Of a DNA stretch of 12,899 nucleotides, positions 6,217 to 12,899 are shown piece after piece. A program made the translations under genes and the position numbers. This DNA comes from Ruminococcaceae bacterium UBA2806 (GTDB taxonomy: Bacteria > Bacillota > Clostridia > Oscillospirales > Acutalibacteraceae), in NCBI GenBank assembly GCA_002351795.1, contig DEHG01000013.1:30190-43088 (forward strand), read 5' to 3'. Each line of letters begins with the position of its first letter. Positions within the stretch are counted from its first letter, which is position 1. Under the pieces are notes generated by a model that was not told where the DNA came from, searched no databases, and saw nothing but the letters and a program-made list of their open reading frames with translations.

Positions 6217-9200
6217 ATGAAAATTAAAAACAAGTTTTTCAAAAGAGCGCTGAGCGGCGTTCTTTCCGCAGCATGCGTTTTCTCAGGCACTGCTTTTGCA
6301 GGTACTGTTGCCATGACAAACGATGCGCCTATCGAGGCAAAGGCTGCTGCATCAACAGACACACCCCAGTTTTCATGGGATAATGCTACAGTTTATTTTC
6401 TGTTGACAGACCGTTTTAAAAATGGCGATACCTCAAATGACGGCGCTTATGATCGTGTCAAGACTGTTGCAGGCGACAGCAGAGCTACATTCCACGGCGG
6501 CGACTTCAAGGGTATCACAGATAAGATCAATGACGGCTACTTCAATGACCTCGGTGTAAATGCTATCTGGATGACAGCACCGTATGAGCAGCTCCACGGC
6601 TATATCCTTGGCGACGGTTTTGCTCACTATTCATACCACGGTTACTATGTAACAGACTATACTGAGCCTGACGCAGCTTACGGTACAAGACAGGAGTTCC
6701 AGACTCTTGTTGATACTGCTCACGAGCACGGCATACGTATAATCATGGATATCGTTATGAACCATGCCGGTTATAACAACATGATCGACATGAACGAGTA
6801 TAATTACGGTACTCTCCTCGACGGCTGGAAGGCTACTTATGATGCAGGCGATCTTTCCAACTATCATAAGAAGATCGACTATGAAAGCAGCGCAACAGAC
6901 TGGGGCAGATGGTGGGGCTCTGACTGGGTAAGATCAGGTCTTCCGGGATATACTCCGGGCGGCAATGATGATCAGACCAGAACACTTGAAGGTCTACCTG
7001 ATTTTAAAACAGAATCATCAAATCAGGTAGGTATTCCTCAGTTCCTTAAGACAAAATGGAAGAAAGAGGGTACTCTCAGCTCAAAAATGTCCAAATATGG
7101 TTCATCCAATACAGTAACAGGCTATATCTCAACATGGCTTGCTGAATGGGTAGAAACATACGGTGTTGACGGTTTCCGCTGCGATACCGCTAAGCACGTA
7201 GAATATGCTTCATGGAACAAGCTCAAGCAGGCTGGCGTTGCTGCTCTTAAGAAGTGGAGACAGAACAACCCCGGCAAGGCAGGCGCAGACTGGACAGACG
7301 ATTTCTGGATGACAGGCGAATGCTGGGGACACGGCAGCAATAAGGACGGTTACTATACCGAGGGCGGCTTTGACTCAATGATCAACTTCGAGACTCAGGG
7401 CGGCGGACTTCTTGCAGCTGGCAATGTAGCAAACGTGTATGACGGCTATGCAGGCAAGATCAACAGCGATTCAAGCTTCAATCTTCTTTCCTATATCTCC
7501 TCGCATGATACCGTACTTGCAAGAGGCGATCAGTACTATCTCGGAAGCGCACTCCTTATGCTTCCCGGCGGTGTACAGATCTACTACGGTGATGAGACTT
7601 GCAGACCCCTCGTTCCCGGTGTTGCTGTATCAGGTGACGGTCATGCCGTAAGAAGCGACATGAACTGGGACAGCATGGATAAGAATGTTCTTGCTCACTG
7701 GCAGAAGGTCGGTACGTTCCGTAACAACCACCTTGCAGTAGGCGCAGGTCAGAATGTAAAGCTTTCAGCTTCCGCAGGTATTGCATTCGGCAGAACATAC
7801 AGCAAGAACGGTACAACAGATAAGATCATCGGCGTTATCAATGCCGGCTCAAATGTTGATGTTTCCATAGACGTTGGCGATGTATTCGCAAACGGCACAC
7901 AGCTGCACAACTACTATGATGATTCCTACGCAGTAGTATCAGGCGGCAAGGTAACATTCAACTGCGGCGCTCACGGCACTATTCTTATAGAGATTCCCTC
8001 AGGTCCGAGAGGCGTTGTAAAGGTTACACATATCGACAAGGATACCAACAAGACTATCAAGGAAGAATCTCTCTCCGGCGGTATCGGCGAAAGCTATCAG
8101 ACATCCGCTCTTTCAATGGACGGCTACAAGGTAGCAAGCACAACAGGTAAGACATCAGGTACATTTACAGAAGCTGAAATAGATGTAACCTACTACTATA
8201 CATTCGATTCAGCTAACTATGGTTTTGTTGTAACAAAGTATGTTGACGAAGCAGGCGCAGAGATCGCTGAATCCGTAACAGAAACAAAGAAGGTAGGCAC
8301 GACCTACTCAACAACTCCCGCTAATATCAAGAATTATGAGGTTGACGTTACACCTACCAATGCAACCGGTACTGTTAAGACAGGCACAACAACGGTTACA
8401 TATAAGTATAAGTATGTAGAACCGGATAACCTTATCGTTCACTACTATCAGGCTTCAAGCTGGCCGGCAATGTATATCTATGCTTATGACGAGTCATCAG
8501 GCACAGCTAAGCGGTATACAGGCGCATGGCCCGGATCTAAAATGACAAGCGACGGCAATAACTGGTATTCATACTCTGTTGATGATGTTGAGTCTGCTCA
8601 GGTCATCTTCAACTCAGGTTCAGACGCAAACAAGGATCCTTCCGGCAGCCTTGCTCCCGGCTATGAGGCAACAGGCGAAGTATGGATCAAGGATGCAAAG
8701 GTATATCCGACAGGTAAGGTAAGCGTTAAGTATACAGGCTCTGACGGAAAGGTTCTCGGCAGCGAGATCATCAAGGGCATGGCTGACGGTACTAATACCT
8801 ACACAACAACAGCTAAGACATTTGACGGCTATGAGCTTACTTCAACTCCTACAAATGCAACAGGCAAATTTGTTGAAGGCACAACAACAGTAAACTATGT
8901 TTATAAGTCAACAGTTGAAGAAGTACTGCCCACAGGCATTACTCTCAGCAAGACAAGTCTGAGCATTGCAAAGGGCAAATCTGCTGCTCTTACAGCAACA
9001 GTTGCTCCTTCAAACGCAACAGACAAGTCCGTAACATGGTCATCAAGCAACACAGCAGTAGCTACTGTTTCAAACGGTACTGTAAAGGGCGTTAAGGCAG
9101 GTACTGCTACTATCACAGCAAAGACATCCAACGGCAAGACCGCTACATGTAAGGTAACAGTTACAGATGTAACTGCACTTGCAAACAATTCAACCGTAAG

Positions 9201-10605
9201 TGCAGATCTTGTTAATATAAATACAAAGGTCACTATTACAGGTAAGGCTTCCGGCGGTACATCACCGTACACCTATGCATTCTATTATAAGAAGTCATCC
9301 GCAACATCATGGACAACTATCGGTACTGCTTTCGGCACAGCTACAACAGGCTCGTTTACTCCGAAAACCGAGGATATCTATGATGTAAAGGTAGTTGTAA
9401 AGGACAGCACAGGCGCAACCGCAACATGGACAAGCTCTGTTGAGGTTATGAACATGGGCGAAGATCCTGAAGCACTTGCAAACAATTCTACGATCAGTGC
9501 AACATCAGTTTCACCTAACACTGCTGTGAAGATCACAGGTAAGGCTTCCGGCGGTACATCACCCTATACCTATGCGTTCTATTATAAGCTTTCTTCTGAT
9601 ACTTCATGGAAGACAATAGGAACAGCTTTCGGCACAGCTACAACAGGCACATTCACACCTACAACAGCAGGTACTTATGAGGCTAAGGCAGTAGTTAAGG
9701 ACAGCGCAAGCAAAACAGCAGTACAGTCCTTCACCGTAGTCGTGAAGACATCCAATGAACTTCAGAATACCTCTACGATCAGCTCCAAGTCAGTTGCAGC
9801 TTGTGACGCAGTAAAGATGACAGGTAAGGCAACAGGCGGCGCAGGCTCCTACAAGTATGCATTCTACTTCAAGAAGTCCACAGAGTCTGCTTATACACTT
9901 ATCGGTCAGGCTTACGGAACAGCTACATCTGCTACATTCTATCCGTCCGAAGCAGGCACATACAATGCGCTTGTAAGAGTTAAGGACGCTAAGGGCAAGG
10001 TAAGCAAGCTTGGCTTTACAGTTAAGGTCGCAGCTGCTACAACAACTCTCAAGAACAACTCTACTATTAACAACACCACTGTTTCACTCGGAAATGCTGT
10101 TAAGATCACGGGTGTTGCAACAGGCGGAAAAGCAAGCTACACCTATGCATTCTCATTCAAGAGATCCAAGAACGTTATCTGGAAGACTCTCGGAACAGAA
10201 TGGGGTACAGCAAGCACAGCTAAGGTGGTTCCGACTTCCGCAGGTTATTATGATTTCAGAGTAATGATCAAGGACAGCGAAGGAAAGGTTGCTACAAAGC
10301 AATTTAAGGTAACAGTAAAGGAAGCCGGTCTGAAGAATACTTCAAAGATCAGCTCCGAGGCAGTTGACGTTAATACTGCAGTTAAGATCACAGGCTCAGC
10401 ATCAGGCGGTACATCACCGTACACCTATGCATTCTATTACAAGAAGTCTGATTCATCCTCATGGACAACCATCGGTACTGCATTCGGCACTGCTACATCT
10501 GCTACATTCACCCCCAAGACATCTGCTGCTTATGATATCAAGGCTGTTGTAAAGGACAGCGCAGGCAAGACTGCTACAGCTTCCTTTACGGTAGTTGCTT
10601 TCTGA
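6217..10605 (+). CDS. Secreted multidomain alpha-amylase, MalS-like GH13_19 with CBM26
   Basis: Extracellular endo-hydrolase of alpha-1,4-glucan bonds in starch, 1462 residues. A signal peptide at 1-28 (cleavage after FAFA-type TAFA) is followed by a catalytic domain at about 50-597 that closely tracks E. coli MalS. GH13 regions are present: DIVMNHA (178-184), LPDF (260-263), GFRCDTAKHV with nucleophile Asp323, WMTGECWGHG with acid/base Glu368, and SSHD with Asp431. Two MucBP-like modules (about 599-664, 668-735), a CBM26-type starch-binding module (about 736-832; YIYAYD, GAWPGSKM, QVIFNSG), a third MucBP-like module (832-897) and a Big_2 Ig-like domain (905-983) come next. Five repeats of about 92 residues finish the protein. 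There is no dockerin, LPXTG or membrane anchor, so it is free or held by the repeats. AGAAGG six bases before the ATG sets the start. Its own terminator follows. Confidence 0.94.
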   Translation: MKIKNKFFKRALSGVLSAACVFSGTAFAGTVAMTNDAPIEAKAAASTDTPQFSWDNATVYFLLTDRFKNGDTSNDGAYDRVKTVAGDSRATFHGGDFKGITDKINDGYFNDLGVNAIWMTAPYEQLHGYILGDGFAHYSYHGYYVTDYTEPDAAYGTRQEFQTLVDTAHEHGIRIIMDIVMNHAGYNNMIDMNEYNYGTLLDGWKATYDAGDLSNYHKKIDYESSATDWGRWWGSDWVRSGLPGYTPGGNDDQTRTLEGLPDFKTESSNQVGIPQFLKTKWKKEGTLSSKMSKYGSSNTVTGYISTWLAEWVETYGVDGFRCDTAKHVEYASWNKLKQAGVAALKKWRQNNPGKAGADWTDDFWMTGECWGHGSNKDGYYTEGGFDSMINFETQGGGLLAAGNVANVYDGYAGKINSDSSFNLLSYISSHDTVLARGDQYYLGSALLMLPGGVQIYYGDETCRPLVPGVAVSGDGHAVRSDMNWDSMDKNVLAHWQKVGTFRNNHLAVGAGQNVKLSASAGIAFGRTYSKNGTTDKIIGVINAGSNVDVSIDVGDVFANGTQLHNYYDDSYAVVSGGKVTFNCGAHGTILIEIPSGPRGVVKVTHIDKDTNKTIKEESLSGGIGESYQTSALSMDGYKVASTTGKTSGTFTEAEIDVTYYYTFDSANYGFVVTKYVDEAGAEIAESVTETKKVGTTYSTTPANIKNYEVDVTPTNATGTVKTGTTTVTYKYKYVEPDNLIVHYYQASSWPAMYIYAYDESSGTAKRYTGAWPGSKMTSDGNNWYSYSVDDVESAQVIFNSGSDANKDPSGSLAPGYEATGEVWIKDAKVYPTGKVSVKYTGSDGKVLGSEIIKGMADGTNTYTTTAKTFDGYELTSTPTNATGKFVEGTTTVNYVYKSTVEEVLPTGITLSKTSLSIAKGKSAALTATVAPSNATDKSVTWSSSNTAVATVSNGTVKGVKAGTATITAKTSNGKTATCKVTVTDVTALANNSTVSADLVNINTKVTITGKASGGTSPYTYAFYYKKSSATSWTTIGTAFGTATTGSFTPKTEDIYDVKVVVKDSTGATATWTSSVEVMNMGEDPEALANNSTISATSVSPNTAVKITGKASGGTSPYTYAFYYKLSSDTSWKTIGTAFGTATTGTFTPTTAGTYEAKAVVKDSASKTAVQSFTVVVKTSNELQNTSTISSKSVAACDAVKMTGKATGGAGSYKYAFYFKKSTESAYTLIGQAYGTATSATFYPSEAGTYNALVRVKDAKGKVSKLGFTVKVAAATTTLKNNSTINNTTVSLGNAVKITGVATGGKASYTYAFSFKRSKNVIWKTLGTEWGTASTAKVVPTSAGYYDFRVMIKDSEGKVATKQFKVTVKEAGLKNTSKISSEAVDVNTAVKITGSASGGTSPYTYAFYYKKSDSSSWTTIGTAFGTATSATFTPKTSAAYDIKAVVKDSAGKTATASFTVVAF
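9175..10602 (+). repeat. Five tandem C-terminal repeats of the amylase
   Basis: Units lie at about 9175-9450, 9475-9750, 9757-10026, 10048-10323 and 10330-10602. Each begins (L)xNxSTIS, continues with ITGxAxGG, YTYAFYYKKS, SWxTIGTAFGTAT and ends V-KDS-GKTA plus a beta strand, consistent with an Ig-like or fibronectin-like beta-sandwich. Units 1 and 5 are the closest: a 35-base run is identical (9253-9287 and 10405-10439). Such repeats occur in other secreted Ruminococcus-type proteins; their role here (spacer, cell wall or substrate binding) is unknown. Confidence 0.85.
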
Positions 10606-10643
10606 TATCCGTTGTCTATATAAATTGTATAGAATAATTAAAG

Positions 10644-10678
10644 CTCTCTCTGCGGCTTCGGCTGCGGAGAGAGTTTTT
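10644..10678 (+). terminator. Rho-independent terminator of amylase gene
   Basis: A 13 bp stem (CTCTCTCTGCGGC, 10644-10656) capped by a TTCG tetraloop and followed by TTTTT at 10674-10678. Flanking AATTAAAG and TTTTTAATT extend the symmetry. It lies 38 bases after the stop codon. Confidence 0.92.
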
Positions 10679-10736
10679 AATTATCAAGGGTTACAAAATT
10701 TTAAGAAAAAATATGCTAAAAACGGCAAAATGATTG

Positions 10737-10765
10737 TTGACATAAATAAGCAGTATTAGTATAAT
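10737..10765 (+). promoter_or_regulatory. Sigma-A promoter of the lipoprotein gene
   Basis: Perfect TTGACA (10737-10742), 17 bp spacer, perfect TATAAT (10760-10765). The start is predicted near 10772, giving a leader of about 45 nt. This makes the lipoprotein gene independent of the amylase gene, which ends in a strong terminator just upstream. Confidence 0.88.
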
Positions 10766-10816
10766 AATATAGTATTATGAAAATTATGGATATGGGAGTA
10801 TATCTGGAGGAAAATG

Positions 10817-12181
10817 ATGAGTATGATGAAAAAAATAACAGCAGCCATTCTTTCGGCTGCGATGTTAAGCTCAATGGTTGTAATGTCAGCCTGCGGCGAT
10901 AATAAAGAAAACGAGGATGAAAAGTCAAAAACAGAATCCTCATCAGCGAAAAATGAAGTTCAGTTCAGTCAGGAGCCTTCTGAAGTACCCGAGGATATCA
11001 GTGCTATTTCCGCAAAGCCCGATCTTACTAAGGATCAGCTGAATTCGATTAATGATTTTGTTTCACAGTATAAAAAGATACCGAAAATAACTCTTCAGGG
11101 AGATAAGATCGAAGCTCTTACAATTGCGAAGGATCAGAAGGTCAGCTTTGTAGCTGATAATTCAAACTATGTATTTACAAGTCTTGTGCGGGATCAGTTT
11201 CTGACCGCCGGCAAGATAGTTGGTCTTACCGATATAGTATCAGATGAATCAGATGGTACGGCTGCATTTTATAATTCAGCAATTGAAAAAGCTACAAAGA
11301 GTAAGGATACGGATCTTGTACTTCTTTACGGTGATATAAATAAGGATCCGCTTGCAACATCAATTGAAACAGCTCAGGCAAACGGTATCAAGATCCTTTC
11401 CGGCGGATATGTCGGAAGAGATATGAAGGATCACTATGTTGATTATACTATTCCTATAGATTATAACCTTGCAGGAAAGCTTCTTGCCGACTGGGCTATC
11501 AGCAGCAATAAGGGTAAGGTAAATGCTCTTGCTCTGAATAATTCTGATTCAATGGTATCTACCTCTATATATAAAGGCTTTACCGAAGAATTTATGACCT
11601 ATGTTACAGAGGGCTATTGTTCTGTACTAAGCGGTGCTTCAATTGAGATCGGCAATGGTCTTTCTACAAAGATCAAACAGGCTCTTGAGAAAGACAGGAA
11701 TCTTAATTATATTGTTGTACTTGATGAAAACATGATATCAGATGCCGTTAATGCAGTTGAACAGACAGGTAAGAAGATCAGCATTATTGCTACCGGCGGC
11801 AGCTCGGGTGCATTCACAGCCTGCGAACAGGAAAAGATAGATATGCTTGTTGCTCAGAGCTATGAATGGACAGCATATGCAATGATGGATTATGTTCTAA
11901 GAGTTCTCGGAAAGAAATCCTTGCCGGAAGTTCAGACTGTTCCTGTAAGAGTTGTAGATAAGGATATTATTCAGAATGAAATGAGTAATACCGAATATAC
12001 TGAGATCAAGGGCTTTGACGAGATATGCTTCGGTTCCAATTTCATTACGGATTACAGGAAAAAGTGGAGCATCGAGTTAGATACCGATTCTGAGTCAAGT
12101 CAGGATAATAATGATTATGATTCCAACGATTACGATGACAGCGAAAATAACGACTATGAAGAAGAAAACTATTATGAATGA
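10817..12181 (+). CDS. Lipoprotein with type I periplasmic-binding fold (Peripla_BP_4-like)
   Basis: Predicted extracellular solute-binding lipoprotein of 454 residues. Residues 1-26 form a lipoprotein signal (KKITAAILSAAMLSSMVVMSAC; lipobox MSAC, lipidated Cys26), then a charged Ser/Lys/Glu linker to about residue 65. The binding fold spans about 98-410, with alternating strands and helices such as TDLVLLYGDINKDP, KVNALALNNSDSMVST, YIVVLDENMISDAV and ISIIATGGSSGA, as in ribose/xylose/galactose-binding proteins. The last 33 residues form an acidic Asp/Asn/Glu/Tyr tail. Clustered ATGs make the start uncertain: GGAGG (10806-10810) is six bases from the ATG at 10817 but three from that at 10814. 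No permease or ATPase gene follows, so it is either an orphan binding subunit or a sensor. The ligand is unknown; maltodextrin-binding proteins usually belong to a different family. Confidence 0.82.
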   Translation: MSMMKKITAAILSAAMLSSMVVMSACGDNKENEDEKSKTESSSAKNEVQFSQEPSEVPEDISAISAKPDLTKDQLNSINDFVSQYKKIPKITLQGDKIEALTIAKDQKVSFVADNSNYVFTSLVRDQFLTAGKIVGLTDIVSDESDGTAAFYNSAIEKATKSKDTDLVLLYGDINKDPLATSIETAQANGIKILSGGYVGRDMKDHYVDYTIPIDYNLAGKLLADWAISSNKGKVNALALNNSDSMVSTSIYKGFTEEFMTYVTEGYCSVLSGASIEIGNGLSTKIKQALEKDRNLNYIVVLDENMISDAVNAVEQTGKKISIIATGGSSGAFTACEQEKIDMLVAQSYEWTAYAMMDYVLRVLGKKSLPEVQTVPVRVVDKDIIQNEMSNTEYTEIKGFDEICFGSNFITDYRKKWSIELDTDSESSQDNNDYDSNDYDDSENNDYEEENYYE

Positions 12182-12208
12182 TCGTGTATTTTCAGGTGTA
12201 CGGAATAC

Positions 12209-12248
12209 AAAGCGCTCGTTTTCACGAAAGAAAACGGGCGCTTTTTTT
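12209..12248 (+). terminator. Rho-independent terminator of lipoprotein gene
   Basis: A 15 bp stem (AAAGCGCTCGTTTTC at 12209-12223 with 12230-12244, one G-U pair), loop ACGAAA, followed by T-run 12242-12248. The following gap (12249-12367) holds no recognisable gene. Confidence 0.93.
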
Positions 12249-12367
12249 GGAAATGTATACATGATCGTTTGCAGGAATCATGATAAGGTTCTCTTTAGTG
12301 CATTTCTACAAAAGTAATAATAAAGTGTTTTCTAAGAAAACAATTTTTACAAATTGCTGAAAGCTTA

Positions 12368-12397
12368 TTGACATTTTTGTTTATTATGTAATATAAT
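12368..12397 (+). promoter_or_regulatory. Sigma-A promoter of the zinc-ribbon protein gene
   Basis: TTGACA (12368-12373), 18 bp spacer, TATAAT (12392-12397). The start is predicted near 12404, giving an AT-rich leader of about 87 nt in which GAACG and CGTTC could pair around a large loop; nothing firmer is seen. Confidence 0.78.
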
Positions 12398-12490
12398 TTA
12401 TTAGAGAAGTATGAACGGAAAGTATATTATTCTGTTATTATATAAAATTTATTGATCGTTCTTTTCAAAGGACAGATAAGGAGGATATTT

Positions 12491-12899
12491 ATGAAGATTT
12501 GTGCGTCTTGCGGAGCATCACTTCCTGATGGAGCTGCATTCTGTATAAGCTGCGGTTCAAAGGAATTTACCAATCCGGTAATGCCGGATCTGAATGCGCC
12601 CGAGGAAGAAAAACCAAAGATAGAGTATGACCAGTACGGACGTCCTATCGGTCAGCAGTATCAGCAGCCTGAGTATGAACAGCCGCATTTTGCTGTCGGA
12701 TTTGAAGACCCGTATAAGCAGCGGTATAGCGACAGTATAGATCATCCTCAGTTTCTTGATGGATATCAGCAGCAGGGTTATGGCAGTCAGCAGTCATCAT
12801 ATGGTTCTTCCCAGTACATAGAAGGTTATCAGCCGCAGTATCAGCAGCCGGCTTATGACGAGCAGTATCAGCAGCCTGCCTATGATGAGCAGTATGACG
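12491..12899 (+). CDS. Zinc-ribbon protein with Gln/Tyr/Pro-rich repeats, 3' end outside window
   Basis: Open for 136 codons to the window edge with no stop. AAGGAGG at 12478-12484 lies six bases before the ATG. The N-terminus MKICASCGASLPDGAAFC is a short zinc ribbon with two CxxC pairs (Cys4/Cys7 and Cys18/Cys21), the form found at the start of many Firmicute membrane or regulatory proteins. An acidic linker follows, then a long Gln/Tyr/Pro/Gly-rich, presumably disordered region ending in 9-residue repeats of QYQQPAYDE. Such proteins often continue into transmembrane or other domains that would lie beyond the edge. Function cannot be assigned from what is visible. It has its own promoter. 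Confidence 0.85.
   Translation, partial: MKICASCGASLPDGAAFCISCGSKEFTNPVMPDLNAPEEEKPKIEYDQYGRPIGQQYQQPEYEQPHFAVGFEDPYKQRYSDSIDHPQFLDGYQQQGYGSQQSSYGSSQYIEGYQPQYQQPAYDEQYQQPAYDEQYD
12836..12899 (+). repeat. 27-bp tandem repeat encoding QYQQPAYDE
   Basis: Two full in-frame copies (12836-12862 and 12863-12889) differ only at synonymous third positions, and a third begins at 12890 and is cut by the edge. It belongs to the low-complexity region of the zinc-ribbon protein. Confidence 0.8.

Noticed and set aside
9175..10602. Repeats considered as a CRISPR or satellite array
   Set aside because: The units are about 280 bases, in frame and imperfect, and they encode protein modules. There is no repeat-spacer pattern.
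12111..12317. Open frame overlapping the lipoprotein tail and its terminator
   Set aside because: It is an out-of-frame shadow of the Asp/Asn-rich tail, runs through the terminator hairpin and has no ribosome binding site.

Overview
The window looks like a chromosomal piece of a low-to-mid GC Gram-positive Clostridia, most likely a Ruminococcus-type (Oscillospiraceae) gut or rumen anaerobe. The basis is a type III glutamine synthetase, strong AGGAGG ribosome binding sites, near-consensus sigma-A promoters, and a large secreted starch-degrading enzyme built from GH13, MucBP-like, CBM26 and Big_2-type modules. No transposase, phage gene, tRNA, rRNA or CRISPR array is visible. Genus is an inference from protein style, not from a marker gene.

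Layout. (1) 1-2440, minus strand: glutamine synthetase III with a consensus promoter, a structured leader of about 127 nt, and a strong terminator. (2) 2579-3910, minus strand: an NSUN/RsmF-type rRNA m5C methyltransferase. (3) 4020-4233, plus strand: a 38-residue Cys-rich peptide gene with a perfect Shine-Dalgarno and a GC-rich structured upstream region. (4) 4252-5489, minus strand: a two-gene unit of a Ser/Glu-rich membrane-anchored surface protein followed by cytidine deaminase. (5) 5490-6216: a long intergenic region. Its first part is AT-rich and featureless. Its second part (about 5876-6113) folds on paper into a multibranched RNA and runs into competing hairpins just before the next gene. 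(6) 6217-10605, plus strand: a 1462-residue secreted alpha-amylase related to MalS (GH13_19), with starch-binding and Ig-like modules and five C-terminal repeats. (7) 10737-12248, plus strand: a lipoprotein of the type I periplasmic-binding fold with its own promoter and terminator. (8) 12368 to the right edge, plus strand: the start of a zinc-ribbon protein with Gln/Tyr-rich repeats, cut by the window end.

How the genes fit together. Most are separate single-gene units rather than one pathway. Ammonium assimilation (GS III), ribosome modification and pyrimidine salvage are housekeeping. The amylase releases malto-oligosaccharides outside the cell. The nearby sugar-binding-type lipoprotein could sense or capture a sugar, but it lacks adjacent permease or ATPase genes and belongs to the ribose/xylose-like family rather than the maltose-binding family, so a link to starch is unproven.

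The least explained signal is RNA-level. The amylase leader looks like a sizeable structured RNA with a switch-like junction. The glnN leader shows two mutually exclusive pairings, and the Cys-rich peptide gene has a GC-rich hairpin upstream. All foldings here were made by eye and no database search was possible.
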